A DNA stretch of 64,000 nucleotides from Herminiimonas arsenicoxydans (GTDB lineage Bacteria > Pseudomonadota > Gammaproteobacteria > Burkholderiales > Burkholderiaceae_D), in the NCBI GenBank assembly GCA_000026125.1, contig CU207211.1:1178001-1242000 (forward strand). The letters run 5' to 3'. Below are positions 46,975 through 57,270 of the stretch, piece by piece. The first letter of the stretch is position 1. Every line of letters starts with the position of its first letter. The position numbers were made by a program, and so were the translations under genes. Below the pieces are notes generated by a model, which saw nothing but the letters and a program-made list of their open reading frames with translations, was not told the DNA's origin and made no database searches.

Positions 46975-49900
46975 TCATGCCAGCGGGTGCAAGGCTTCAT
47001 CATCGTGGCTGCGTTGCGGCGCGGTCAGCGGCAGGGTCAGGATGAAAGTAGTGCCGGTACCCACTGCGCTTTGCACACGGACGCGCCCGCCCAGTATCCC
47101 GCTGACGATGTTGTGTGTGATATTCAAACCGAGGCCGGAGCCGCCTTCGCCCAGCTTGGTGGTGAAAAACGGATCGAAAATCCGGCTCAGGTTGCTGGCC
47201 GGAATGCCGACGCCATCGTCTCTGATTGTCAGCTCCACCCAGCCTTCGGCACTGTTGCGCGCAGCAATGACGACCAAACCCTGATTTTTTCCTTCAAAAC
47301 CGTGCAACAGGGCATTGTTAATCAGATTGTTCAGCACCTGACCCAGCGGGCCTGGATAGCTGTCAAAAACCAGGTCTTCCGGAATGCTTTGTTCGACCGT
47401 AAATGGTGTTTTGCGTATCAGTGGCCAGAGCGTCAGCAGGATTTCGCTGATGACTTCTTCCAGCGAGAAAGTGCGTCTTTGCGAACTGGTTTGATCGATG
47501 GCGACCTGCTTGAAGCTGTGGACCAGATCGGCAGCGCGATGCAGGTTGCGCACCAGAATATCGCCCGCCTTGTCGACATCGTTGATATAGGTTTCCAGAC
47601 TTGAACGCTTGATGCCCTTGCTGTCGCGGTAATTTTCGGCCAGCCTGGCCGTCTGGTCGCTGAGGGCGCTGGCCACCATCAGGCTGTTGCCGATAGGTGT
47701 GTTCAATTCGTGCGAAATGCCGGCTACCAGCGCACCCAATGCAGCCAGCTTTTCATTGTTGACCAATTCTTCATGCGCCAGATTCAATGCTTCCAGCGTG
47801 GTTTCCAGTTCCTGATTGGCTTGCTGCAATTCTTCCGTACGTTCGATGACGCGGTCTTCCAGGGTCGCATTGAATTCCAGAATTTCATTTTCAATCAGGC
47901 GTTTTTCCGTCACGTCCTGGCACGCCAGAATGCCGAACTGTTCGCCTTCCAGCAAAAAAACGTGGCCGGAAAACTGAATCAGTATCTTGCTCTGGTCACC
48001 GCGGTACATCCATAACTCAGCGAGCTGCTCCAGGCTGCCGGTATTTTGCAGATTGCTCAGCACGGCGTCGCGATCGGCGGGATTGCAATACATGGCGAGA
48101 TCCTGAGTGTTCTTGCCGAGCACCGACTGCCGCGTGCGTTTGAACAATTGTTCAAACGCTGCATTGGCGTCCTTGATCACACTATCGTTGCTGAGTTGCG
48201 TGACGAACATGGGCACCGGCGTGGAATGAAAGATTGTCGCGAAACGCTGTTCGCTGAGCCGCAATTCTTCTTCTGCGCGCTTGCGTTCAAGCTCTGCCGA
48301 TGCACGTTCGCTGAATACCTGCAGCAGCGATTTGACGAGATCCGGGTTGCGCAGCGGCCTGGAATGCATCACGGCCAGTACGCCTATGGCAAGGCCGTTG
48401 GCATCGTGCAGCGGTGCACCGGCGTAGCTGTCCCAGCCGCGTTTGATCAGGGAGGTGTTTTGCGCGAACATATTCTGTACATCATGGGCAAAAACGCAGA
48501 GGCCGGTATCCAGCGTATGTCCATAGGGAGTGCCGGGAATCTCACACTCGAAGTTGTCGACGATTTCGCCATGCATATGCGATGCCAGTGTCAGTATGCG
48601 CTGCGGGTCGGTACTGGAACGCACCGCTATCAGTGCGCAATCGGTACGCAGTGCGCTCGCCAGATCGTTGACCAGCAATTCAAAGAAGGGCTCGCCAGCG
48701 ATGCCCTGCGTACCCTGCGCCAGCCGCAGCAGCGCATGGTCGGCTTCCATCTTCTGTTCTTCCAGCAGCTTCTGGCTGGTGACGTCGCGCATGACGGCCA
48801 GCACGTACATCTCGTCGGCTATGGGAAACAGTGTCGCATTGAGCAGGCAGTGGCGAATTTCACCAGTCTTGCTGCGCATGCTCCAGGCGAAATTTTCCAC
48901 CTTTTTATCACGCTCCAGCTGCCGGAATAATTCTGTACGTTCTTCCGGATATACCCAAATATCCAAGCGCAAGCCGTTTTTTTCCAGCCATTCATCGCGT
49001 GCAAAACCCAGAATGTTTTCAAACGCGGCATTGACTTCGACAAATGTGCCATCGGGGTAACGTGCAATCGAAATCGGCTCGGGATTGTCGCGGAAGGCGC
49101 CGGCGAATTTCGCTTCCGACAGGCGCAGCGCTTCTGCGGCATGATGCTGCTCCGTAATATCTTCCGTCATCGATAACAGGCGGCCGGTATTGCCGTCATC
49201 TTCGTCTATATGCGAATAGCGCCACTGACAGCGGATGATGCGTCCATCGGCGGTTAAATTTTCCTGCACGATGGGCGCGCCCGCATGGGATCTGGCTTGC
49301 TGGACCATGCCTTCGATCAGGTGGCGTTGGTCCAGTGGACTGAGAAAGCGAATATTCCTGCCCATTGCAAGATCCCGGCGGTAGCCGAATATGCGCTCGG
49401 CTGCGGTATTCCATTCGACCACCTGATATTTCTTGTTCCATTCGATCATCGCGATCGGACTGCGTGCTGTCAGTGCGCGCAGGTGTGCTGCATGCTCATG
49501 CAATTCCATTCTGGCGTGTGGGTTCTGTTCGGTCTCGATAGTACTGTCATCCTGCACGTCGCCCAGAAGATGGCGCAAACGCAGGCGTGCCTGCTCAAGC
49601 TTTTGCGAGAGCAGGCCGATTTCATCGCGGCGTTGCGATGCGAACGGTTGTTCGAGCTGATGTTCAAGCAGATGTGTGGCGTCGGTATGCAGACGTTGCA
49701 GCGGCCGCATCAGACGGCGTTCAAAAAAGAACAGTATCAGCAGAATGGACAAACCGATTTGCAGCGCCAGCGCCAGTATTTGCCGGGCCAGATTTTCCAT
49801 CATGATTTGCTGCAGTCTCATGCTGCCGACTTCAACTCTGAGCGAGCCGATGGTCTGTCCGTGATGGACAATACTGGTGCCGGAGCTGACGATAAGACCG

Positions 49901-50223
49901 GATGGGCGCTCGCGGCGTTCGCTGGTGGCAAACAGAGTGCCTTTATTGTCGCGCACTTCTATACGGACAATGTCGTCGTTGCGCCATATCGCACCGTCGC
50001 TCAGTGCAACGGCGTCTTCGTACTTGAAATTCCACAACGCCTCGCTCATGCCGCCAGCCAGTGCGACGGCAGTTTCCTCTGCCAGTCTGTTGGTGCGCTT
50101 TTTGATTTCCGTATCGTAGGTTTTTAACCAGCTATAGCCATCGACCAGAGCTGCAGGGACGAACAAGCCGATTACCACTGCCAGTACGATAGAACGCCGC
50201 AGGGTAAATACGCTTTTTTTCAT
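46975..50223 (-). CDS. Large membrane hybrid-sensing histidine kinase (HAMP, PAS, GAF)
   Basis: The 1082-residue kinase has two membrane segments (about 12-30 and 150-172) flanking a periplasmic domain, then a HAMP-like linker. PAS domains lie near 255-365 and 370-490, a GAF domain about 500-655 and a further PAS about 665-790. The dimerisation and phosphotransfer domain has His838 in GISHELNTPIGN. The ATPase has the N box (LNNLINNALLHG), DDGVGIP and GGSGLGL. It lies 74 bases after the DUF3369 regulator in the same direction, so they form a two-component pair. The signal is unknown. Confidence 0.92.
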   Translation of the reverse strand: MKKSVFTLRRSIVLAVVIGLFVPAALVDGYSWLKTYDTEIKKRTNRLAEETAVALAGGMSEALWNFKYEDAVALSDGAIWRNDDIVRIEVRDNKGTLFATSERRERPSGLIVSSGTSIVHHGQTIGSLRVEVGSMRLQQIMMENLARQILALALQIGLSILLILFFFERRLMRPLQRLHTDATHLLEHQLEQPFASQRRDEIGLLSQKLEQARLRLRHLLGDVQDDSTIETEQNPHARMELHEHAAHLRALTARSPIAMIEWNKKYQVVEWNTAAERIFGYRRDLAMGRNIRFLSPLDQRHLIEGMVQQARSHAGAPIVQENLTADGRIIRCQWRYSHIDEDDGNTGRLLSMTEDITEQHHAAEALRLSEAKFAGAFRDNPEPISIARYPDGTFVEVNAAFENILGFARDEWLEKNGLRLDIWVYPEERTELFRQLERDKKVENFAWSMRSKTGEIRHCLLNATLFPIADEMYVLAVMRDVTSQKLLEEQKMEADHALLRLAQGTQGIAGEPFFELLVNDLASALRTDCALIAVRSSTDPQRILTLASHMHGEIVDNFECEIPGTPYGHTLDTGLCVFAHDVQNMFAQNTSLIKRGWDSYAGAPLHDANGLAIGVLAVMHSRPLRNPDLVKSLLQVFSERASAELERKRAEEELRLSEQRFATIFHSTPVPMFVTQLSNDSVIKDANAAFEQLFKRTRQSVLGKNTQDLAMYCNPADRDAVLSNLQNTGSLEQLAELWMYRGDQSKILIQFSGHVFLLEGEQFGILACQDVTEKRLIENEILEFNATLEDRVIERTEELQQANQELETTLEALNLAHEELVNNEKLAALGALVAGISHELNTPIGNSLMVASALSDQTARLAENYRDSKGIKRSSLETYINDVDKAGDILVRNLHRAADLVHSFKQVAIDQTSSQRRTFSLEEVISEILLTLWPLIRKTPFTVEQSIPEDLVFDSYPGPLGQVLNNLINNALLHGFEGKNQGLVVIAARNSAEGWVELTIRDDGVGIPASNLSRIFDPFFTTKLGEGGSGLGLNITHNIVSGILGGRVRVQSAVGTGTTFILTLPLTAPQRSHDDEALHPLA

Positions 50224-50297
50224 GGCGTCCGTTGCTGGTGGAGATCAGGAGATAGGAGGGCTGCTGCCGATGCTGCGAGTGAAAGAAATATGCGCTG

Positions 50298-52541
50298 CTA
50301 GTGTTGCTTGTGATGAGATAGCCAATCGTGCAATGCGTCGGGATTCAATGGATGGGAAAATAAATAACCCTGGCCAAACGGGCAGCCGAGTTCAGTCAGG
50401 ATTTTTGCCTGTCGCTCGTCTTCGACGCCTTCAGCAATCACGTCCAGCTCCAGATTGCGTCCTAATTGAATGATCATTTCGGCGATACTGCTGCCGCGAG
50501 AAGAATCAGTAATTTCCATGACAAAGGTTCTATCGATCTTGAGGCGATCCACATTCAGTTTCTGCAAGTGGCTGAGTGATGAAAAACCGGTGCCGAAATC
50601 GTCGATGGCAATGCTGACGCCGGTTGCGGCGATTTGATCGAGTAATTTGATCAAGGCATCCGGCTCTTCCATTGCCATCGATTCGGTGATTTCAAGTTCG
50701 ATGCAATGAGGAGGCGCATTGGTATCTTCCAGGGCCTTGCGCAGCATGCCGAGAAAATGCGGATGGCGGAACTGCACTTGCGATACGTTGACAGACATCA
50801 TGAAATTGCTGAAACCCAGGCGCTGAATACGTACCAGTTCCTGACAGGCCTGACGCAATACCCATTCGCCGAGTTCAATGATCAGGCCGGAATATTCCGC
50901 AATCGGAATAAAGCGATTCGGCGAAATCATGGTGTTGTCTTCGGTCTGCCAGCGCAATAGGGCTTCGGCGCCGACCGGTGCGCGTGTCACCAGGTCGATT
51001 TGCGGCTGATAGACGACGAACAGCTGCTTCTCTTCAAATGCGGTGCGCAAGGCATGCATCATGTTGACGCGTTCACGGATGTCTATGCCCATGCTGCGTG
51101 AAAAGTAAAGGTGCCCGGTGCGCTGCTGCATTTTGGCGCGCTTCAATGCGATATGGGCATTTTTCAGCGCCTCTACACCGCGCCCCTTATGTTCGGACAG
51201 GCGCACCAGGCCGACCGTGGCGGAAAGTTGTACGTCCTGTCCATCGATGTTGAACGGACGTTCAAATTGCGCCAGTACAGCGGCGGGATTGACTTGTATA
51301 TCGTCGCCGAGCACGCCGAAAGTGTCGCCACCGACGCGCGCCACGACCAGTCGGCCGCCCAGGCGTGATTGCAGACGTGCGGCAACGGCCAGCAGCAGCA
51401 GGTCACCGAACTGGTGGCCCAGCGTGTCATTGGTTTCGGCAAAGTGATCAATGTCGATCAGTGCCAGCGTAGTCGGCCGGTTCCTGGAGGAGATCAGGCT
51501 TTCATCGATGATTTCCTTGAGACGGGTGCGATTCGGCAGTTTGGTCAGCGAGTCGTAGAAAGCGGAGTTATGCAGTCGCGAAACCAGCATGATATTGGCA
51601 AGGCCGACGGAAATATTGCTGCAGAAAACTTCCAGCAGACGCAATTCAATTTCATTTAATGCGCGGCCGGTTTTGAAAAATGCGGTGAAGTTGCTGGTCG
51701 CGCTGCCGGTAAAATGCAATGCAGTATATTCGCGGCCGTAGATATGACGGCGCTCATTGAGCGCACGCGTCAGTGTGTGTCCGATGTGGACATCCTTGAG
51801 GGTGGAAACTGGATGGTTCAGTAGATCCTGATATGTTCCTGTCGCTGCGACCACGAACAATTCGGTTTCTTCGTCATGCAATGTTTGCTGTATGCAAAAC
51901 AAGCCGTTCGTCGGCATATCCAGCAAGTGTGCAATTTTTTCCAGCACGCCGGCGGTAAATTCTTCCAGTGTTTGCAATGCCATCAGATCGGTACTGGCAC
52001 GCAGAATCATGTCCAGGCCGCTGCTGCTTGAATTGATGGTGCAGATTTGTTCGTAGGAGCGGATCGCTGCGGTGACGACGGTAAACAGCTTGATGCGCGT
52101 CAGTTCGGATTTTGTCTTGTAATCGTTGATGTCGAACTGCTGGATGGCATCGATTTCCGGTGCGTAGCCGGGCTGGCCGGTGCGCAGAATAATGCGCACT
52201 TCGGCGCGATGCAATACATCGCGGATGTAATGAACGAGTTGCAGGCCTTCGTCTTGCTGCTCCATGACGACGTCCAGCAAAATGACCGCAATATTCGGTT
52301 CATTTGCCAGGATGTCGCGCGCTTGCTGCGCGGAATAAGCGTGCAAAAACGCCAGGGGACGATTTTGTATTTCAACGTTACTGAGGGCGAAGGTGGTTGC
52401 CGAATGGACGTCAGTATCATCGTCGATGATCATGACTTGCCAGACGTCCTTGTTTGCTCCCAAAGCATTGTTTTCGGATAGGGGTATTGCTTCATCCAGA
52501 AATACAAGGTCATCCTCACTATGGCTGACCGACTTGCTCAT
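50298..52541 (-). CDS. Response regulator with DUF3369, degenerate GGDEF and EAL domains
   Basis: The 747-residue regulator begins with a receiver (acidic Asp40-42, acceptor Asp90, Thr121, Lys144), followed by DUF3369 (about residues 160-330). A GGDEF domain follows with GGDTF, which lacks the catalytic Glu, so cyclase activity is unlikely. The EAL domain is intact: EALLRWQ, DDFGTGFSSLSHL, AEGVE and QGYLF are present. It is therefore probably a phosphorylation-controlled c-di-GMP phosphodiesterase. The ATG at 52541 has GGAGAAGG ahead; an upstream in-frame Met (52658) is less likely. Confidence 0.9.
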   Translation of the reverse strand: MSKSVSHSEDDLVFLDEAIPLSENNALGANKDVWQVMIIDDDTDVHSATTFALSNVEIQNRPLAFLHAYSAQQARDILANEPNIAVILLDVVMEQQDEGLQLVHYIRDVLHRAEVRIILRTGQPGYAPEIDAIQQFDINDYKTKSELTRIKLFTVVTAAIRSYEQICTINSSSSGLDMILRASTDLMALQTLEEFTAGVLEKIAHLLDMPTNGLFCIQQTLHDEETELFVVAATGTYQDLLNHPVSTLKDVHIGHTLTRALNERRHIYGREYTALHFTGSATSNFTAFFKTGRALNEIELRLLEVFCSNISVGLANIMLVSRLHNSAFYDSLTKLPNRTRLKEIIDESLISSRNRPTTLALIDIDHFAETNDTLGHQFGDLLLLAVAARLQSRLGGRLVVARVGGDTFGVLGDDIQVNPAAVLAQFERPFNIDGQDVQLSATVGLVRLSEHKGRGVEALKNAHIALKRAKMQQRTGHLYFSRSMGIDIRERVNMMHALRTAFEEKQLFVVYQPQIDLVTRAPVGAEALLRWQTEDNTMISPNRFIPIAEYSGLIIELGEWVLRQACQELVRIQRLGFSNFMMSVNVSQVQFRHPHFLGMLRKALEDTNAPPHCIELEITESMAMEEPDALIKLLDQIAATGVSIAIDDFGTGFSSLSHLQKLNVDRLKIDRTFVMEITDSSRGSSIAEMIIQLGRNLELDVIAEGVEDERQAKILTELGCPFGQGYLFSHPLNPDALHDWLSHHKQH

Positions 52542-52683
52542 GTTGCCTTCTCCGAGATGTATTTTTATAGTTTGGAGCTCGTATATTGCACACCGATTGA
52601 ATATCAGGCAATGATTTTTCTTGAAGTATCTGTTTTCTGTGCACTGGTAGAATGGCACTTTATTTCATTGATAATTAACCATC

Positions 52684-53784
52684 ATGTCCGGTAATACATT
52701 TGGCACACTCTTTACTGTCACCACTTTTGGCGAATCTCACGGTCCCGCAATCGGTTGCGTAATCGATGGTTGTCCGCCTGGAATGGTGTTGTCAGAAGCC
52801 GACATCCAGTTCGATCTGGATCGTCGCAAACCGGGTACCTCGCGGCATGTGACGCAGCGCCAGGAATCGGACACGGTAGAAATCCTGTCCGGCGTATTTG
52901 AAGGGAAAACTACCGGTACGCCGATTGCGCTGCTGATACGCAACGAAGATCAGCGCAGCAAGGATTACGGCAATATCACCGAAACTTTCCGTCCTGGTCA
53001 TGCTGATTACACCTACTGGCATAAATACGGCATCCGCGATCCGCGCGGCGGCGGACGTTCGTCGGCGCGCTTGACCGCACCGGTAGTCGGCGCTGCCGCC
53101 ATCGCGAAAAAATGGTTGCTGGAACAATACGGCACTACATTCAAGGGTTGCATGAGCCAGCTCGGTGAAATCGCGATTCCGTTCGAGAGCTGGGAACATG
53201 TTCCGAACAATCCTTTTTTCTCTGCCAATGCAAGCATCCTGCCGCAGCTGGAAGCGTATATGGACGACTTGCGCAAGAACGGCGATTCCTGCGGCGCGCG
53301 TATCGATGTGGTGGCGGAGAATGTGCCGATAGGATTGGGCGAACCGATCTACGACAAGCTGGATGCGGAAATCGCCTACGCACTGATGGGTATCAATGCA
53401 GTGAAGGGCGTCGAAATCGGTGCCGGCTTCAAATCCGTTGCGCAAAAAGGCACCGAGCACGGCGATGAACTGACTCCTGACGGCTTTGCCAGCAATAATG
53501 CAGGCGGTGTGCTGGGCGGTATTTCGACCGGACAGAACATCACGGCATCGATGGCGATCAAGCCGACTTCCAGCATACGCACCGCACGTCATTCAATCGA
53601 CAAGGACGGCCATCCGATCATGGTTGAAACTTTCGGACGACATGATCCCTGCGTTGGCATACGCGCCACGCCGATTGCCGAAGCCATGCTGGCGCTGGTA
53701 CTGATGGATCACGCATTGCGGCATAGAGCGCAATGCGGCGATGTCAAAGTGAGTCCGCCACCGATTCCGGCCAGTTCGCGTTGA
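52684..53784 (+). CDS. aroC: Chorismate synthase
   Basis: AroC converts 5-enolpyruvylshikimate-3-phosphate to chorismate with reduced FMN. The 366-residue protein starts [20 protein letters not shown], the family's first signature, and has [17 protein letters not shown] and the C-terminal [18 protein letters not shown]. Length is normal. It is divergent from the DUF3369 regulator and starts its own unit. Confidence 0.97.
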   Translation: MSGNTFGTLFTVTTFGESHGPAIGCVIDGCPPGMVLSEADIQFDLDRRKPGTSRHVTQRQESDTVEILSGVFEGKTTGTPIALLIRNEDQRSKDYGNITETFRPGHADYTYWHKYGIRDPRGGGRSSARLTAPVVGAAAIAKKWLLEQYGTTFKGCMSQLGEIAIPFESWEHVPNNPFFSANASILPQLEAYMDDLRKNGDSCGARIDVVAENVPIGLGEPIYDKLDAEIAYALMGINAVKGVEIGAGFKSVAQKGTEHGDELTPDGFASNNAGGVLGGISTGQNITASMAIKPTSSIRTARHSIDKDGHPIMVETFGRHDPCVGIRATPIAEAMLALVLMDHALRHRAQCGDVKVSPPPIPASSR

Positions 53785-53837
53785 TTCATTTTTAAGCGCT
53801 TTTGCGCAGGATTTATGTTGTTTGGCGAGGAGTGAAC

Positions 53838-54668
53838 ATGAGGTTGACCAAGCGATTTTTTGCGCTTTCATCGGTGGCAACGGTTTCGCTCGTGCTGATG
53901 CTGGCAGCTTGCGAAACTGTACAGACTACACAAAGTGGATTGGTCGGCGTCGATAGACAGCAGAGAATGGCCGTGTCGGCGCAGGAGCTGGATCAGGCTG
54001 CGGGCAAGCAATATGCGACGCTGATTGCGGAGCAAAAGCAGAAAAACGCCTTGAACCGCAATGCGGCGCAGGTGACGCGGGTACGCAGCATCGCGAATAA
54101 ATTGATTGCACAGACGTCGGTTTTTCGCCCCGATGCACCCCGCTGGCAGTGGGAAGTCAATGTATTGACGTCTCCTGAAGTCAATGCCTGGTGCATGCCG
54201 GGAGGCAAGATTGCCGTCTATACCGGCTTGATTGAAAAACTCCAAGTCACTGATGACGAATTGGCTGCCGTCATTGGCCATGAAATTTCGCATGCCTTGC
54301 GCGAACATGCGCGCGAACGCGCATCCGAACAAATAGTGGCGGGCAGCGTGATTTCGATCGGTTCAGCGCTGCTGGGTGTGGGCAGTCTGGGGCAGAAAGG
54401 CGCCGAATACACATACATGGGTCTGGTTGGACTACCCAACTCACGCAGCCACGAAACGGAAGCGGACCGCATAGGCGTCGAACTGGCTGCGCGCGCCGGT
54501 TATGATCCGCGCGCCGCGATCACCTTGTGGCAAAAAATGGGACAGGTAGGCGGCAGTGCACCGCCCACCTTTCTTTCTACCCACCCATCCAGTGCGGATC
54601 GTAGCAGCGACCTCACGGTCTACGCACAGCGCGTGATGCCGCTTTATCTGCAGGCAAAAAACAGATAG
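53838..54668 (+). CDS. M48-family metalloprotease lipoprotein
   Basis: This 276-residue protein has a lipoprotein signal (LAAC, Cys25) and a zinc peptidase domain with HEISH at 148-152, Glu149 as general base, and the third ligand in HETEADRIG. M48 proteins such as LoiP and BepA act in outer-membrane quality control. The start at 53838 has GAGGAG before it. It follows aroC by 53 bases. The exact substrate is unknown. Confidence 0.9.
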   Translation: MRLTKRFFALSSVATVSLVLMLAACETVQTTQSGLVGVDRQQRMAVSAQELDQAAGKQYATLIAEQKQKNALNRNAAQVTRVRSIANKLIAQTSVFRPDAPRWQWEVNVLTSPEVNAWCMPGGKIAVYTGLIEKLQVTDDELAAVIGHEISHALREHARERASEQIVAGSVISIGSALLGVGSLGQKGAEYTYMGLVGLPNSRSHETEADRIGVELAARAGYDPRAAITLWQKMGQVGGSAPPTFLSTHPSSADRSSDLTVYAQRVMPLYLQAKNR

Positions 54669-54827
54669 CAGGAACAAGACATTGCATTAAAGATAAACGC
54701 CCGTATTTTTGCGAGTGAGACGGCTTCCTGTGGCTGGCACCGTCGTTTCCTGCGATGAAAATGCGCAAATATGGCATAATCAAAAGCTGCTCATCGGTCA
54801 CTACCGACTTACTTTTATACTCGAAAT

Positions 54828-56228
54828 ATGGCTCAAACGCTCTACGATAAACTCTGGCAATCGCACGTTGTCGATACCGGCGACGATGGCACAACCGTGC
54901 TTTACATCGATCGCCACCTGTTGCATGAAGTCACCAGCCCGCAGGCTTTTGAAGGCTTGAAGCTGGCTGGACGTCGTCCATGGCGCGTCTCCGCCAATCT
55001 GATGGTGGCGGATCACAATGTGCCGACTACCGACCGCTCGGAAGGGATTGCAGATCCGACATCGCGCCTGCAGGTTGAAACGCTGGATCACAACGCACAT
55101 GAATACGGTTTGACCTATTTCAGCATGCGCGACAAGCGTCAGGGCATCGTTCATGTCATCGGACCTGAGCAGGGCGCAACCCTGCCTGGCATGACGGTTG
55201 TCTGTGGCGATTCGCATACATCCACGCATGGTGCGTTCGGTGCATTGGCACACGGCATAGGCACCTCAGAAGTCGAACATGTACTTGCGACGCAAACCCT
55301 GCTGGCGCAAAAATCCAAAGCCATGCTGGTGCAGGTCGATGGCGCATTGCCGGTCGGCGTGACTGCCAAGGACATCGTGTTGGCCATTATCGGAAAAATC
55401 GGCACTGCCGGCGGTACCGGTTATGCGATTGAATTTGCCGGTTCGACCATACGTTCGCTGTCGATGGAAGGCCGCATGACCATCTGCAACATGGCGATCG
55501 AAGCGGGTGCACGCGCCGGCATGGTTGCCGTGGATGAGACCACTATCAATTACGTCAAGGGACGTCCCTTGTCGCCTGTCGGTCCGCACTGGGATCGTGC
55601 AGTCGAATACTGGCGTACCTTGCATTCCGACGTCGGCGCGAAATTCGACTTGGTCGTGACATTGAATGCTGCTGAAGTTAAGCCGCAAGTCAGCTGGGGT
55701 ACATCGCCAGAGATGGTGGTGTCCGTGGATGGTCGCGTGCCAGATCCGGATAAGGAAAAAGATGCAACCAAGCGTGACGGTATGGAAAAAGCTCTGGTCT
55801 ATATGGGACTGAAGCCGAATACGCCGATTACCGATATTCGTATCGACAAGGTGTTTATCGGTTCCTGCACCAACTCACGCATACAAGATTTGCGTGCAGC
55901 GGCTGCCGTAGTGCGCGGCAAGCATCGTGCCTCTAACGTGAAACTGGCGATGGTGGTGCCAGGCTCCGGCCTGGTCAAAGAGCAGGCCGAGCGTGAAGGC
56001 CTGGACAAGATTTTCAAGGATGCCGGTTTTGAATGGCGTGAGCCGGGTTGTTCGATGTGTCTGGCGATGAATGCCGATCGTCTGGAGCCGGGTGAACGTT
56101 GTGCGTCGACTTCGAATCGCAATTTCGAAGGACGTCAGGGGGCGGGCGGTCGCACCCATCTGGTGAGCCCTGCAATGGCAGCGGCTGCAGGTATCGAAGG
56201 TCATTTCGTTGATGTACGTGCGCTGTAA
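54828..56228 (+). CDS. leuC: 3-isopropylmalate dehydratase large subunit
   Basis: LeuC and LeuD isomerise 2-isopropylmalate to 3-isopropylmalate in leucine synthesis. The 466-residue aconitase-family protein has the [4Fe-4S] cysteines in [12 protein letters not shown] and GCSMCLAMN, and the substrate motif [14 protein letters not shown]. It starts the leucine operon; an entericidin-like gene and leuD follow. Confidence 0.97.
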   Translation: MAQTLYDKLWQSHVVDTGDDGTTVLYIDRHLLHEVTSPQAFEGLKLAGRRPWRVSANLMVADHNVPTTDRSEGIADPTSRLQVETLDHNAHEYGLTYFSMRDKRQGIVHVIGPEQGATLPGMTVVCGDSHTSTHGAFGALAHGIGTSEVEHVLATQTLLAQKSKAMLVQVDGALPVGVTAKDIVLAIIGKIGTAGGTGYAIEFAGSTIRSLSMEGRMTICNMAIEAGARAGMVAVDETTINYVKGRPLSPVGPHWDRAVEYWRTLHSDVGAKFDLVVTLNAAEVKPQVSWGTSPEMVVSVDGRVPDPDKEKDATKRDGMEKALVYMGLKPNTPITDIRIDKVFIGSCTNSRIQDLRAAAAVVRGKHRASNVKLAMVVPGSGLVKEQAEREGLDKIFKDAGFEWREPGCSMCLAMNADRLEPGERCASTSNRNFEGRQGAGGRTHLVSPAMAAAAGIEGHFVDVRAL

Positions 56229-56276
56229 TCGTCGCTGTAAATACGTTGCTTTAAATAACACTTACGGAGAGAAAAA

Positions 56277-56393
56277 ATGAAAAAAATAGCTGCTTTGTTG
56301 ATTGCTTGCGCATGGTTGCTGGCAGGCTGCAATACGGTCCAGGGTTTCGGCAAGGATGTCGAGCATGTGGGCGACAAAATCCAGGGTAAATAA
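56277..56393 (+). CDS. Entericidin-like small lipoprotein
   Basis: This 38-residue peptide reads MKKIAALLIACAWLLAGCNT and then VQGFGKDVEHVGDKIQGK. It has a short lipoprotein signal with lipobox LAGC and Cys18, typical of the entericidin EcnA/EcnB family. ACGGAGAG precedes the ATG. The same arrangement, between leuC and leuD, is seen in other Burkholderiales. Entericidins have been linked to programmed lysis and antidote functions in enteric bacteria; the role here is unknown. Confidence 0.85.
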   Translation: MKKIAALLIACAWLLAGCNTVQGFGKDVEHVGDKIQGK

Positions 56394-56405
56394 GAAGCTG
56401 GTTTG

Positions 56406-56439
56406 CAGCGATGCGCCGATTGATTCGGGCGCATCGCTG
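56406..56439. terminator. Hairpin after the entericidin-like gene
   Basis: CAGCGATGCGCC (56406-56417) and GGCGCATCGCTG (56428-56439) form a perfect 12-bp stem with a ten-base loop but no T-run. It may stabilise or partly terminate the upstream transcript within the leucine operon. Confidence 0.5.
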
Positions 56440-56539
56440 AACTAAAGAAACTGTCTAGTAAAAAGCTTGTTCTGCCGCATCGATACTCAAAAATAATACG
56501 GGCGACATCGTCGTCCATACGCACCAACAGTTGGGCACT

Positions 56540-57187
56540 ATGGAAAAATTTAATATTCTTGATGGTTTGGTTGCACCGCTGGATCGTGCAAATGTCGACA
56601 CCGACGCTATCATTCCAAAGCAGTTTCTTAAGTCAATCAAGCGTACCGGTTTCGGTCCGAATCTGTTTGATGAATGGCGCTATCTGGATCAGGGTGAGCC
56701 GGGCAAGGACAATACAAATCGTCCCTTGAATCCAGACTTTGTGCTGAATCAGCCGCGCTATCAAGGCGCGCAGATTTTATTGGCGCGCAAGAATTTCGGC
56801 TGCGGTTCATCACGCGAGCATGCGCCTTGGGCCTTGAGCCAGTACGGCTTTCGCGCGATTGTCGCGCCGAGCTTTGCCGATATCTTCTTCAACAACTGTT
56901 ACAAGAACGGCTTGCTGCCGGTTACGCTGACCGAAGCACAAGTCGATCATTTGTTTAACGAGGTCAAGGCTTTCCCCGGCTTTCATCTGGTGATCGACCT
57001 GGAAAAACAAATCATCGCCACCAGCAATGGTAGCGTTGCCTATCCATTCGATATTGATGCCTTCCGCAAATACTGCCTGCTGAACGGCTTTGACGATATC
57101 GGGCTGACCTTGCAAAAGGCTGACAAGATACGCGCGTATGAAGAGCGCCATCTTGCTGCGCAGCCATGGCTGTCGAACACCATTTAA
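56540..57187 (+). CDS. leuD: 3-isopropylmalate dehydratase small subunit
   Basis: The 215-residue swivel-domain subunit begins [20 protein letters not shown] and has [13 protein letters not shown], which contributes to the active site. The ATG at 56540 is preferred to the TTG three codons upstream (56531) because it matches the family N-terminus. It acts with LeuC and precedes leuB. Confidence 0.96.
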   Translation: MEKFNILDGLVAPLDRANVDTDAIIPKQFLKSIKRTGFGPNLFDEWRYLDQGEPGKDNTNRPLNPDFVLNQPRYQGAQILLARKNFGCGSSREHAPWALSQYGFRAIVAPSFADIFFNNCYKNGLLPVTLTEAQVDHLFNEVKAFPGFHLVIDLEKQIIATSNGSVAYPFDIDAFRKYCLLNGFDDIGLTLQKADKIRAYEERHLAAQPWLSNTI

Positions 57188-57270
57188 CGACGCGACTCAT
57201 ACGCTTTGATACAGTCGACTAGCACAAGTCGCGCGTTTGCCTATTTTTTAATTCTTACTGAAGTTATCCA

